From Selaginella tamariscina (lineage: Eukaryota; Streptophyta; Lycopodiopsida; Selaginellales; Selaginellaceae): a stretch of DNA of 64,000 nt. The DNA is taken from NCBI GenBank assembly GCA_003024785.1, contig PUQB01000038.1, positions 496,001 through 560,000 of the forward strand, in the 5' to 3' direction. The notes below the pieces were generated by a model. It saw only the letters and a program-made list of their open reading frames with translations. It had not been told where the DNA came from and made no database searches. The translations under genes and the position numbers were made by a program. Positions 1-10,499 of this stretch are shown in pieces. How positions within the stretch are numbered: the first letter of the stretch is position 1; the number at the start of each line of letters is the position of its first letter.

Positions 1-399
1 AATTACCATAATAATACATAGAATTTTTTTATATCATTCTTAGTGTCAAGTTAATATTTTTATGTGATAATTTTTTTCTTAACTTTCTTAAGTTATTATA
101 TATGTGATACCTTCAAATTATTATTATTTTAGAACTCTTATGAAATTTAAGATTTAAAATGATTATTAAATAATATTTAATTAATTGAGTGATTTAGGAT
201 ATTGTAAATAAAATTAAAAACGACCGTTGACGAAGCGATTTTAAAAACAATTATTGACTAAGTAATTTTAAAATTAACGTGCAATAAATTTATTATATAC
301 GTCTAAATAGGATTTAAGATTTAAAGTGGCCATACGATGGGCCACATTTAAATTTAAAATTTAAGATGGCAGACACACAAACGTACGCGATGAACTTAT

Positions 400-407
400 T
401 ATATAAG
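400..407 (+). promoter_or_regulatory. TATA-like box, copy A
   Basis: TATATAAG lies 102 bases upstream of the candidate first ATG at 509, a normal distance for a plant TATA box with a short leader. The same site recurs in front of copies C, E and F. Confidence 0.4.
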
Positions 408-508
408 ATTATTTTTTGGTATTCTCTCAAGTACAGTGATAGTTTTTTCACGAAATCATACTAATAGTCTTCTTCCTCTTCCTTATATTGATCTTGGTTA
501 CTGTAAAC

Positions 509-605
509 ATGGTTGAGTCGGACAGTGTCGGAATCGATATAAGCAACGTTCGATGCAATCCGTCATTGGGTAGCGCATTACTTCCTATTATGCGCATGCA
601 TGCAG
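509..605 (+). pseudogene. Candidate first exon, copy A
   Basis: An open stretch of 32 codons plus one base starts with ATG (MVESDSVGIDISNVRCN...). It is conserved in copies A, C, G and H at the same place before the PDC exons. In this copy it ends CAG|AT, so the GT donor seen in copies C and E is lost. Whether it is the PDC start exon is unproven. Its length and position fit, but similarity to the PDC N-terminus is too weak to call. Confidence 0.35.
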
Positions 606-826
606 ATACGACGGCTTGTCTCTCTCTCTACACACACACACACACGTAATTCTATCTCAATAGCAGTTACATCTGTGTGCTCGCAAACATATTCATTTTC
701 CATCTCACAGACTTTAAAGCAAGCTTACGTTTACATTGTATAGCACCCCATAGCATACGTATATCCGTGTTCGGGAAAGAACACATAGTCACGTATATGC
801 AAGAGTATAATGGACTTCTTTTGCAG

Positions 827-1247
827 GATTACAAACTTACAGAGCTTGGAAGTGGAAGTGGAGGCAGCAGCGGAGTTTCTGAACGGAGCAGTGAAGCCTG
901 TTCTTGTTGGAGGAACAAGATGCGTTGCTCGAAAGCACAGACGCATTCGTCAAGCTTGCCGACGTTTCTTGGGGAGCCGCCAGCAGCCCCTTCTGCTGCG
1001 AGATAGTCGAGCCTGCAGATTTGCAGGTAACTATACACTAATAAAAAACGTACTAAATTCGTATATGTACAGGTCCGGGTTACCATCGGTGGGAATTTGT
1101 CGTCCTCATCAAGGATTTTTTCAAAGCGCTGGCTAAGCATCTGAAGAGGAACGAGGTTGCTTGCGTATGTATGTGCCCCCCGGTAACGTCGTCTCTAATG
1201 CCAAGGACGAGCCACTCCGCGTCAACGTCCTCTTCAAGCGCATTCAG
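827..1247 (+). pseudogene. PDC central-domain fragment, copy A
   Basis: Two exons (827-1026 and 1073-1247) correspond to the middle domain of plant pyruvate decarboxylase, the thiamine-diphosphate enzyme that converts pyruvate to acetaldehyde in the cytosol. Exon 1 follows a TTTTGCAG acceptor and encodes a run close to LEAEVEAAAEFLNGAVKPVL, a PDC landmark. The intron is phase 1, splitting the Gly of YLFAG. This is the most decayed long copy. It has a one-base loss after PVLVGG, about 70 bases missing across the usual VMPSAKG...PHFIGTY region, and no NDYSSVGYSLL segment in exon 2. The PYR and PP catalytic domains are absent from every copy. Confidence 0.85.
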
Positions 1248-1250
1248 GTT

Positions 1251-1256
1251 TCCTCT

Positions 1257-1289
<33 letters not shown>

Positions 1290-1300
1290 TACATACACGC
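1251..1300. repeat. (CT)n(CA)n microsatellite in fusion intron A
   Basis: The intron joining the last PDC exon to the first kinase exon is almost wholly CT dinucleotides followed by CA/TACA. The same tract, with different lengths, fills this intron in all eight copies. A pyrimidine-rich tract before the acceptor may keep it spliceable. Confidence 0.9.
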
Positions 1301-1309
1301 TAACTATAG

Positions 1310-1909
1310 GAACTTCGTTCAGGCGATCAATCCGAGAAAAACAGCATCATTTCCGGCTGATATTTGGAGCTTGGGCTGCACTGTTCTTGATATGGCTACA
1401 GGTGGACCACCTTCCAGCGATTGCGAATGGGTGCGTGTACGCATAGGTATATAGTATTTACACAGACACAGCCGTATACACGCATATATATATATATAGA
1501 AAGAGAGAGAGAGAGAGGGAGAGGTGAGTGTGAGTAACACGTACGTTTTGTGTTTTTGGAAATGAAAAGCATGGGCAGGTTTGCGCGGATCTACATTTAC
1601 ACACACATACATATATATTTGTATATATACACATTAACATAACATATGCTTGTATTCTTAACAGATAGATAGATAGATATATATATATATTGTAAATATA
1701 TGCAAAACACAGTAATGTGGAAGATTGGACATGAGGAGATACCTCCGATTTCGGATTGTATTCCCCAAGATGCTAGGGATTTTATATCAAAGAGTTTGCA
1801 AGTGGAGCCCTCAAACAGGCCAACGGCAGCACAGCTGTTGGATCATCCATTTGTTAGGCCAAATCCAACGGTTAGCCATTCGCAAATTACACAAGTTACT
1901 TATGGATAA
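1310..1909 (+). pseudogene. MEKK-type kinase C-lobe fragment, copy A
   Basis: Exon 1 (1310-1430) follows the acceptor CTATAG. It encodes kinase subdomain VIII/IX: a decayed APE region, then FPADIWSLGCTVLDMATGG. Exon 2 (from about 1700 or 1713 to the stop at 1909) encodes subdomain XI, with KIGHEEIPPISDCIP and RPTAAQLLDHPFV. These are hallmarks of plant MEKK1-like MAP kinase kinase kinases. The ATP-binding loop, VAVK lysine, HRD and DFG motifs are all absent, so no kinase activity is possible. Copy A has the most complete subdomain XI in the window. The exon 1 donor could be 1430/1431 or, better in phase with a CACAG acceptor before exon 2, 1446/1447. Confidence 0.88.
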
Positions 1910-2860
1910 TATTTATTCATTTATTTAATAACATTGTTTTTGTGTTTTATTTATTAATGGACCTTTCATTAATTATAACAAGATAATCAAATACCTTAAA
2001 TTATATTAAATATTTAAATTTTGACTTTTAAATAATAATTTAAATATTGATTTGATTTTACAATATAAAATTAATAATTTATTGATCATACTTAGCCCAG
2101 TACCAATATTTCACATTTTAAACACATATAATTAAGTTGTGTTAAAGTTAATAATTAAACAATATTAGATAGGTCAAACAAAGAAAGCTCATATATAATG
2201 AATTTTTTGGTGAATTATTTTTAATTGAATCCAAGAAATTTGTATATATGCATAATTATTAAAAGACATGAATTCTTGCATAATGATTAAAACACATGAA
2301 TTCATGATATAAAATTTAGGATGTTCACTTTATGGCTTTACTTTTACTAATTTCCTACCATTCTAGTACTTTCCATACCATTATAATTATTCCTTAATTT
2401 TATTTATAATTCGGTCTTATAATTATATTCTTATCCATTAATATTTGTATATAGAGTTTTCTATGATGATGTTACAATAATTTAACTTTCTTATATATTG
2501 TTTTGTTTTCCCCATAATTAGAATAGATATTACTATATAATAACAAGATTCCTCTATCATAAGTGTACATTCAAACATGTATGTATAAAATTTATAATGT
2601 TGTACAAATATGCAAATGAATATATACTAATAAACTTTAACACATGCATCATTATATACATTTATATTTACTTTATTTATTATGTATTTACATGCATGTA
2701 CTTTCCATTTACATGATAACGATTTTCAAATATAATTTTATTTATTAATATGATTAAGTACATATATAACAATAATTCTTTATATTTATATTATAAATCA
2801 ACCAAGTTTATATTCTTAAGAGTCTTAAATAAAATATGAATTAGAATACGATTGTGAGAT
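1910..2860. other. AT-rich 3' flank of copy A
   Basis: AT-rich sequence with no coding signal. It recurs, shortened or diverged, behind copies G (49,800-50,270) and H (59,420-60,370) and at 39,610-40,450, where no PDC-MEKK precedes it. Copies B to F lack it. Confidence 0.6.
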
Positions 2861-3660
2861 GTTAAATAATGAAGAATATATCAAATTCATAAGTGAATTT
2901 AATATTGTTAACATGCTATGCAATATTGTAAAATATTGAATTTAAAATTTGATATTGTAACTATGTAATGGATGTAGAATTTAAATAATTAACTCATCAA
3001 TACACAACGTTTTTAAATGGTACGTCTATAGCAACATGTGCAAGTTGAAAATGGCAAAATACCCAAAACATAAAGGATGTAAAAAGAAAGTCTCCACTAG
3101 TAACATTGTTGTAAATCACCTCAGTGTAGCACAACTTTTATTCAAAATAATGCAGAATCGTTCACTGGCTGTCTCCTGCTTATAACAGATCCTCTGTTTC
3201 ATAAAGTGTTGGTTGTTATCATGTCCGAATACAAGCTAAGCCGGTTCCATTTTACACCATAAGATCCGATGCACGGTCAGCATCAAGTGGGCACGTGGCA
3301 ATGGTGATATAAACGAGCGAAATCGTCAATAGTGGTTAATTTAATATTAATAATTAAATAAGAAAATTATTAAATTGAGCACAATGTTGACCATTAATTT
3401 TGTTCTCAATTACAATGTTTATAAATTATAATTACTTAAAAACAGAGTCAATAGTCAAAATTATTTTCAGTGTTATAATAATCTTGCAACTTAAAAATAA
3501 TTACATAATTAAAATGTAAAATAAACCTACTTCCAGTAAATTCATTAATATAAACTATAAAAGTGCATTTCACTTTACAGTTAATGTAATACAAACTGCA
3601 TGTCGGAAAGAAGAAAAATGCGACAGCGAGTTCATTCACATTTACAATTATATTAACCTT
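2860..3660 (-). repeat. S module, reversed orientation (copy A)
   Basis: This is an AT-rich module of about 0.8 kb, taken as reversed relative to the S modules at 10.5, 16.85, 23.9, 30.3 and 36.6 kb. The same short open frame, starting MNEL and ending ENNFDY, reads on the minus strand here (3448-3639) but on the plus strand at 36595. It is probably a shadow, but it proves the flip. A CACGTG G-box core lies at 3292-3297. No gene is recognised. Confidence 0.75.
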
Positions 3661-3699
3661 AAAGTATCATTTTGTTTGTGTAACTGACAAGGGTATATT

Positions 3700-4145
3700 C
3701 ATGTCTCTCTTTAAATAAGAATATACAAGATATAATTAGGTTTTCATAAGTAGTATTACATGAGTCTCTTAAGGGATTCAGGATTAAATATAGAATACAA
3801 TTCTAACTTGGTCAATAGGAAGCCTTGGAATAGAATCACAACAGCTTCCAAGTAATAAGAATCATAATAAGAAAATGTAATGTTAAGAAAAATTTAACTT
3901 AATACTGTATGGTTATAAAATATATAAATTTTGCATAGACACGTCCATTCTTATTTTAAAACAATTGTATGAATATAATTTTCTTATGCCACCTTATAAA
4001 ATTAAATTCAAGTATTGTGAGATGTAAAAAGATGAAGAATATATCAAATTCACAAGTGAAAATTTAGGTGTTGTGAAGTGTTAAATAATGAAGAATATAT
4101 TAAATTCACAACTGAAAATTCAAATATTGTGAGGTGTTAAATAAT
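3700..4145 (+). repeat. M module (copy A)
   Basis: This AT-rich module of about 450 bases carries the landmark TATTACATGAGT near its start. Its right end has repeated 40-50 base stretches (GAAGAATATATTAAATTCAC, then AAGTGAAAATTCAA). In copies B to E one end carries these in reverse and the other forward, giving a non-autonomous-transposon-like outline. No target-site duplication was found. Confidence 0.55.
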
Positions 4146-4149
4146 AAAG

Positions 4150-4990
4150 AATAACGATAAGTGAATCAGTCCTTACAACAAAAGTTTTCTTGTCGTCCCG
4201 AAGTTCTTCTTCGTGTATAAATTACACAAGCAGGATAATCCGTTTATATATTTTTAAATATTAATATTCATATAGGTATATATTTTTACACATCTAGGAT
4301 ACTAATATGTATCATCTAAGTGTGTACAGAAACAACATGAAGTTTCTTCTATTCATACCTCTTGACCAGTCCTCCACTTTGTCCCACTGCACTAAAAGAA
4401 CCGATTAACCATCCAACATGCCATGCAAGCACATACAAGTTTAATTGATGACTGGGATTATAAATAAATAAAAATGAACGTTGTAACTAAAATGAGAATG
4501 TTTATACTCCCATTTTCTTAAGAATTAATAATTTTAATTATTTAATTAACATTTTTTAATATAAAAAAATAATTTTTAGAATAATATATGTTTAAAGAAA
4601 AAACTATCTTTAAAATGTATATTTAAAATATTAATAATTAATACATAAGTATTAATTAAAGTTCTTTTTTATTTTTATTTTCATATATCATTCTGGTTTT
4701 AGTTATAACATTCGTAAACTTAACATATCAACATTAACCATACATATGAAGGTAAATAGTTAATACAGATTCACTTGAATGTTTATTCAAATACTTTGAA
4801 TACCAAAATGTATATATTACATACACAATTGGACATGTACGTTTTATATAACCTACAGACAGAGTGCAAACAATTCATTCATTATGTGAACTAACATATA
4901 CAAAATATGTGTGTATCCTAAAGCATAAGACTAATTAATCAAAAGTTAATAAAAATGTTATATGTATAAACACAGATTAATTAGATTAGT
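4150..4990. other. Conserved spacer between M and gene X 3' end
   Basis: This unit-common AT-rich stretch contains the landmark ATGTATCATCTAAGTGTGTAC. It recurs at about 11330, 17700, 24800, 31110, 37150, 41190, 44590, 51680 and 61760. I see no gene, RNA or regulatory motif I would defend. Confidence 0.6.
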
Positions 4991-4999
4991 TAAATAATT

Positions 5000-6045
5000 A
5001 TCTACTTGATTCCGGCTCACCGCCACTAATTAAGTAATAATAATTAGTATATATTAGTATAAAGCATAAAAAAAAATTATACTTGGTATGTACAGTTTAA
5101 TTAAGCAAGTTTATTTAACTAGATGCGCAGTCTCGAATATCCGCAGATGCTATCGGTAGTGTTATGGTATATCCCTTAGTCTTATAAATCCCTTCTGTGA
5201 AATTAATTAATTAATTAGTTAATTATATTATATATGTAATACACACACAACATACCGATTGTTTTGGATTCACGACGAGAACCACGAGAAGCTTTAAGGT
5301 CCCGCCGTTAGCTGCCGGATCGTCACTAAACTCCTCATGGATATCCCAGTTCAAAAACAGAGGTAATTGCCACCAGGTGACATTGCATGGAACCGTCATG
5401 TCTTATGGTGCTGTAATTACACCATGTATAAACTTCTCTCTCTCTCTCTCAAACACACACACACGCACACACACACGCACATATATACACACTGCTTTCT
5501 TTTTGGCGTACAGTCTGCTCACGCCTCCGAGGAAATGCCTATAGCACGTTGGCATGTGCCTACCTCTCTCTAGATACATATTCATATCGAGACGGTGGAG
5601 ATGTATCTTTGCGCTGGCATTCACTGCCGATCAATGAAGATGTACGTCGGACAGTGGAGCCGCAAATGCACGTGGCCAAAGAAGTGCGACGTATGGAGCG
5701 CAGATGGATCAAAATCCTCCTGCAAGAACATGTACATGAGAGAGAGAATCGATACAGATTATTCAAAAGAACATGAAATCTTTCACAAGAACACGAAGCC
5801 AACAAGGAAGCATTCACAAGAACACGAAATTCACAGTCAGACAGAGAGATTCTTTATAGATGAACACGAATCCACGGACCCAACAAGCTAACAAAGAACA
5901 TGAAATCGAGAAAGAGAGAGAGATTCATAGATTCAACACATTGAGATGCCAACACAGGCCCATTGTTGAAGAGCTGGGTATAGCAACGCAGGAGCTCCAA
6001 GGGGATAAGTGGGTTCTAGCTGAATATACCCGGTTTTATTCCGTA
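5000..6045 (-). pseudogene. Gene X fragment M1 (alpha exon internally inverted)
   Basis: This is a minus-strand module of an unrecognised gene. Reading from the right there is a distal segment (about 5930-6036, beginning after TTCAG with LEPTYPLGAPALLYPL), exon alpha (about 5493-5719), exon beta with YEEFSDDPAAN and LKLLVVL (about 5260-5350), exon gamma (about 5125-5210) and delta (about 5003-5030). Alpha is broken because bases 5623-5696 are flipped, and its donor GG|GT has become GC|AG|TG. Beta lacks VLREA, which M7 and M10 keep. The following insertion at 6.18 kb lies 5' of the gene. I could not name the family. A faint resemblance of beta to the end of a PB1 domain is not strong enough to use. 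Confidence 0.6.
5623..5696. other. 74-bp internal inversion in gene X exon alpha (M1)
   Basis: Compared with M2 (around 12,640-12,713), this block is reverse-complemented between unchanged flanks (GGCATTC on the left, GCAGATGG on the right). The plus strand here encodes NEDVR...EPQMHVAKEVRRM, while M2 encodes YEDVRPQLEPMHVANEVRRM on the minus strand, which shows the flip at protein level. Confidence 0.9.
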
Positions 6046-6113
6046 TATACGTAGATGTGCATATATGCGTGTGTGTGAACGATTAGCCACGTAGGCTGCC
6101 ACTTAGGAGAGTG

Positions 6114-6119
6114 CACGTG
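6114..6119. promoter_or_regulatory. G-box core upstream of gene X M1
   Basis: CACGTG sits about 80 bases 5' of the distal gene X segment. The same core is kept in 10 of 11 modules (13144, 19528, 26549, 32946, 43158, 46432 plus 46457, 53295, 56157 and 63380) and is missing only from M6. Confidence 0.45.
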
Positions 6120-6172
6120 GTAGAATAAGTTCAACCTTTACTGTACGTAATTTTCGTGAGTTTGTAACAGAG

Positions 6173-6504
6173 GTTTAGGGTTTAGGTATCACACAACACG
6201 CACGCACGCACATCCGCTTGAGTGTCTTACCTGCGATCCCTTGATAACACAGCTTAGCATATATGGTAACGTGAAATTTAGACTTCCTTAATATTTGTTT
6301 AGCATAGACCAAATACAGAGGCATGCATTTATTTTCTTCTACCATGGACGAGTTCTTAACATCCAGGGACCGGAAAAGGATACGTCAAATAAGAAATATG
6401 TGTGTGTGTGTGTATGTGTGCGCGTGTGAACATGTTTATACTTGCAGGTTCAAGATGCCAGGGTTACAATCTTTAATCTAATATTTGGTGTCCTAAAGCA
6501 CAAG

Positions 6505-6539
<35 letters not shown>

Positions 6540-7075
6540 TACATACATATATATATATATATTCAGGAAGAATTACGTTTGATGGCCAAAACTTACACTC
6601 TCTTAAAACATGTCTAAACCCTTCCAGGTCTAACGAGGAAAACTTGATAACCCGCCGTCTAGGAATATCATAAATGTAACTTACCAGCTTTACTCATAAT
6701 TACGGTACGATGGTACACCGGTGATCGTCACACGTACGAAACAGTGACGTGGTTCACGCGCTTTGCATGCTTACGCCAACACGTACGCGAATATTCTGAG
6801 GCCGCCAGATAGACACAGAATATAATTTGAAAAGTAGGTAATTAAATCGAATATACGGAATATAACTTCCCGCCAACGTTTCCCGCTAACGTAGAAAGGT
6901 AAATTCTCAAATTCGTTCCTCTACATTGCATACATACGTCATACGTGACCGATGGTGCACATACACATGCGTATACACTCACATGTACGCACGTGGCACA
7001 TGTCCGGTTACACATTGATTGTTCAAAAGATGTAGAAACTTACATCCAGAAGAACAGATCTTCTGCTAATCTTGT
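6173..7075 (+). mobile_element. Insertion of about 0.9 kb with telomere-like edge (copy 1)
   Basis: Other units run GTTTAG-AATATTATTAAAAC. Here GTTTAG is followed by GGTTTAGG and about 890 extra bases before TTAAAACCTTTAATAATT resumes. The left edge therefore holds TTTAGGGTTTAGG, nearly two plant telomere repeats. The block contains gene Y exons and TG and CA microsatellites. It is present only in the two full higher-order copies. I could not identify terminal repeats, and the element class is unknown. Confidence 0.6.
6448..6617 (+). pseudogene. Gene Y terminal two exons (copy 1)
   Basis: Exon 6448-6504 follows CTTGCAG and ends CAAG|GTAC. Its 19 codons read VQDARVTIFNLIFGVLKHK. The second exon starts after ATTCAG at 6567 and continues in phase 0 as EELRLMAKTYTLLKHV, then TAA at 6615-6617. 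Clean splice sites, matching phase and an ordinary amphipathic sequence argue that this is the real C-terminus of a host gene. A possible earlier exon starts with ATG at 6344 (MDEFLTSRDRKRIRQI), but no donor is obvious. I do not recognise the family. Confidence 0.5.
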
Positions 7076-7093
7076 TAAAACCTTTAATAATTT

Positions 7094-7800
7094 TTATATA
7101 TAACTACGTGGGTATGTATCTATAGGTATATAATAGAATATATTATATATGTGTATATACACCTCGAGAGGATCCAGATCTATGACTATATAGTATATTG
7201 AGCATATCAAATATGCGTACACAATACACGGGTGATACGAATATGAAAGCATAAAAGGCCTTACACCGGGAGTGAACCCCGGTTTAATTGTTGAGCCACT
7301 GACACTCACATCTATTTCTTATTCCATCCAAATTTTAAATCGTCAACTGTGTGTATAATATTTAAAGCGATATAATTTACAAAACTAAACTATTTACTCA
7401 AAAACACACTTATGGAGGTACGTTAACAATATGCATATGTATATGTGTGTATAAGATATATCACTACAATAAATAATTGTAGACAGACCCATATCACACC
7501 CATATAGTATATTCACTTAAACCAGTACGAAAAAAGATATCATATTGGCACATTGACCTATATGTTAAATAAAATAGTATTGATGTAATAAATATAAATT
7601 AATAGTGTTTCAACATGGTGGTCGTTTTTATATCTTTTAATTGTTGCCGTGAGCCGCACTGAACACTAAATTTGAACGGAGATACCCAGGATATCCCTTA
7701 AATATTAGATAATCCCTGTATTTAAATGGGAATATCAGTCGTTGCCCACACACACGCAGGCACACATAAGTACATACTATACATAACTAATACATATGTC
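7094..7800. other. Region between gene X M1 and PDC-MEKK B
   Basis: Non-coding sequence shared by all units. It holds the conserved hairpin, a block with ATATCACTACAATAAAT, and a stretch around AACATGGTGGTCGTTTTTATAT. It lies between the diverging gene X and PDC modules, so it is the natural place for any promoter. Confidence 0.45.
7265..7283. other. Conserved hairpin, unit 1
   Basis: ACCGGGAGTGAACCCCGGT forms a perfect 6-bp stem with a 7-base loop. On the minus strand, CCGGG-GTTCACT-CCCGG resembles a tRNA T-arm and a near-match to a pol III B box, followed by no obvious A-box. It could be a remnant of a SINE or a terminator-like structure. Confidence 0.5.
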
Positions 7801-8440
7801 CACTGTTGGCGGGTTTAATTATTTATAACAATATATTAATTAATAAATTTTTAATTCAATTATTATCTTTAACCTGATGAATTTATTTATAAATTGGATT
7901 CTTAACTTAATTATTATTCTTAATTTAATTTTTAAGTTAAAATTTTAAATTTGTTATTCTTATTTAATGACCTTTAACTTAATTTTTAATATTTTAAATT
8001 GGATTATCTTTTAACTCATTTATAATAACAATTTGGTTAAGAATCCTTAAATAATTAAATCCAAACATGCTTACATTGGGTTAAGGATTTAACTTAAAAA
8101 TAAATTTATTAAATTAATAATTAATAATTCATGAAGTTAAAAATCAATTTGGTGAGTTTATTCTTAAATACTATTTAATAATCTTTAATTAATTTTTTTT
8201 AAATTAAATTCTTAATTTCCTAAGTTTACACTTAATCATTTATGATCTCTTTTGAATTTAAAAAGTACTATAACTTAAATTAGTGTGTGTATGTAATAAT
8301 ATAGAGAATTTTCTTTTTAAATTATTATATATAGATGATAATTTAACTTTCTTTTTATTTTAAATTACTGTATATATATAATAATACATGGAATTTCTTT
8401 ATATCCTTCTCATTGTGTGTCAAGTTAATATTTTTAGATC
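7800..8440. other. AT-rich spacer before copy B
   Basis: TTAATTAA-like, AT-rich low-complexity DNA, shared by all units upstream of PDC-MEKK. No gene is seen. The composition resembles matrix-attachment DNA, but nothing specific supports that role. Confidence 0.5.
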
Positions 8441-8445
8441 TCTTA

Positions 8446-8882
8446 GCACAGGACGCATTCGTCAAGCTTGCCGACGTTTCTGGCTACCCCGTTGGTGTCA
8501 TGCCTTCTGCGAAAGGCCAGTTTCCAGAAAACCATCCTCACTTCATTGGTGCCTACTGGGGAGCCGTCAGCAGCCCCTAAGGCTTCTGCTGCGAGATAGT
8601 CGAGCCTGCAGATGCATATCTATTTGCAGGTAACTATACACAAAAAAACGTCGTATATGTACAGGTCCCGACAGCTCAGTGGGATATTCCCTCCTTATCA
8701 AGAAGGAGAAACGAGGGTTACCATCGGTGGGAATTTGTCGTCATCAAGGATTTTCTCAAAGCGCTGGCTAAGCATCTGAAGAGGAACGAGGCTGCTTGCG
8801 TATGTATGTGCCCCCCGGTAATGTCGTCTCTAATGCCAAGGACGAGCCACTCCGCGTCAACGTCCTCTTCAAGCACATTCAG
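8446..8882 (+). pseudogene. PDC central-domain fragment, copy B (5' truncated)
   Basis: The leader, first exon and first half of the PDC exon are gone: upstream spacer (TTTTTAGATCTCTTA) joins directly to GCACAGGACGCATTCG. The remaining exon 8446-8629 keeps SGYPVGVMPSAKGQFPENHP and YWGAVSSP in frame. A 6-base insertion (TAAGGC) then puts a stop codon before FCCEIVEPADAYLFAG. Exon 2 (8665-8882) starts G-P-D-S-S-V-G-Y and has lost the QIIVQPE codons. Copy D shares the truncation and the stop, so both arose before the 13.4-kb duplication. Confidence 0.88.
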
Positions 8883-8883
8883 G

Positions 8884-8936
<53 letters not shown>

Positions 8937-8950
8937 TACACACACTATAG

Positions 8951-9127
8951 GAACTTCGTTCAGGCGATCGATCCAAGAAAAACAGCATCATTTCCGGCTG
9001 ATATTTGGAGATTGGGCTGCACTGTTCTTGATATGGCTACATGTGGACCACCTTCCAGCGATTGCGAATGGGTGCGTGTACGCATAGGTATATAGTATTT
9101 ACACAGACACAGCCGTACACACGCATG

Positions 9128-9180
<53 letters not shown>

Positions 9181-9601
9181 TAGAGAGAGAGAGAGAGAGT
9201 GAGTGAGTGTGAGTGTGAGTGAGTAACACGTGCGTTTTGTTTTTTGAAAATGAAAAGCATGGCAGTTTTGCGTGGATCTACATTTACACACGTACATATA
9301 TCTTTGTATATATACACATTAACATAACATATGCTTGTATTCTTAACACACACACACACAGATAGATAGATAGATAGATGTATATATATATATATATATA
9401 TATTGTAAATATATGCAAAACACAGTAATGTGGAAGGTTGGACATGAGGAGATACCTCCGATTTCGGATTGTATTCCCGAAGATGCTAGGGATTTTATAT
9501 CAAAGTGTTTGCAAGTGGAGCCCTCCAACAAGCACAGCTGTTGGATTATCCATTTGTCAGGCCAAATCCAAGGGTTAGCATTCGCAACTTACACAAATTA
9601 A
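8951..9601 (+). pseudogene. MEKK-type kinase C-lobe fragment, copy B
   Basis: Exon 1 is 8951-9071 (FPADIWRLGCTVLDMAT, with Ser-to-Arg in the WSLG motif and Gly-to-Cys after MAT). Exon 2 is about 9413-9601 and keeps KVGHEEIPPISDCIPEDARD, then loses the bases for RPTAAQ, which shifts the frame so that LLDHPFV is no longer read. Between the exons lie a long (AT)n tract (9129-9172), (GA)n and (GATA)n. Confidence 0.87.
9129..9172. repeat. (AT)n microsatellite inside kinase intron B
   Basis: About 22 AT units, followed by ACACAC and (GA)n. The tract is much shorter in copy D (22569-22593), so it has changed length since the 13.4-kb duplication. Confidence 0.9.
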
Positions 9602-9619
9602 CAAGGCTCCGGTACTGGT

Positions 9620-9960
9620 AGTATTTAGTTTTTCTTTATTCATTTATTTAATAACATGGCTAGTTTGCACAACGGCCCCCCCTAATTCCAATATTTTTTA
9701 GGAAGGATTTAGTACGTATTATTGTTATGACATAAGAAGGAAAATAAAAATTAAATATAAATTTTTTTTGAATTAAAATATAAATATCTTTAAGATTTAT
9801 TCATTTATTTAATAACATTGTTTTCGTGTTGTTATTATTAATGGACCTTTCATTAATTCATGAATCAATTATTTCAAATTTCATATCCATTACATAAATC
9901 TTTAAATCCAATATTTCACATTTTAATACAATATTACATAACATGTTAAAAATATTAAAC
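9620..9960. other. 3' flank of copy B
   Basis: Non-coding. It contains the sequence GCTAGTTTGCACAA followed by a short C-run, found only behind copies B and D. Confidence 0.5.
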
Positions 9961-10420
9961 TCACTTGTGAATTTGATATATTCTTCGTTATTTAACACTT
10001 CACAATACTTGAATTTTCACTTGTGAATTTAATATATTTCATCATTTAGCATTTTACAATACTTTTTATAAATAGTATTACATGAGTTTGCTGAGGGATT
10101 CACGATTAAATATAAAAGTACAATTCTAGATTGGCTGATGGAAAGTCCTAATACGTACAGTTTAACATTAAATCTTTTGAATAATAAAAATCATCTTCCG
10201 AATAATAAGAATACAACATATAAATACATAATGTTAAGATATAACATTTAATTTAATATTGTATAGTTATAAAATATACAAATTTTGCATGGACACGTAT
10301 GTTCTTATTCTAAAACCACTGTATGATCATAATTCTCTCATGCTACTTTATAAAATGAAATTTAAGTATTGTAAAGTGCTAAATGATGTAAATTTATAAG
10401 TGAAAATTCAACTTAATATC
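9960..10420 (+). repeat. M module, copy B
   Basis: The core has the same orientation as in copy A, but it lies left of S rather than right of it. Its ends are inverted repeats: CACTTGTGAATTTAATATAT on the left, and TAAGTGAAAATTCAA after GTAAAGTGCTAAATGATG on the right. Confidence 0.55.
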
Positions 10421-10499
10421 ATCTTGTATATTCTTTTTTTTATATATAAATTGCATATACCTTTGCTAGCTACACAAACAAAATAATATTTAACAATCA

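Noticed and set aside
1310-1909. Functional protein kinase
   Set aside because: The N-lobe, HRD and DFG are absent, and the fragment starts in subdomain VIII.
3448-3639. 63-codon frame MNEL...ENNFDY as a small gene
   Set aside because: AT-rich, no supporting splice or promoter signal, and it decays in other S copies. Useful only as an orientation marker.
5260-5350. PB1 domain in gene X exon beta
   Set aside because: Only a faint resemblance of YEEF.DDPAVLREANG..LKLLVV to the end of a PB1 domain; the conserved acidic OPCA motif is not seen.
7265-7283. Helitron 3' hairpin
   Set aside because: No CTRR within about 12 bases after the stem on either strand.
8881-8935. CRISPR-like array at the short direct repeats
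   Set aside because: Simple dinucleotide microsatellites in a eukaryotic context; no spacers.
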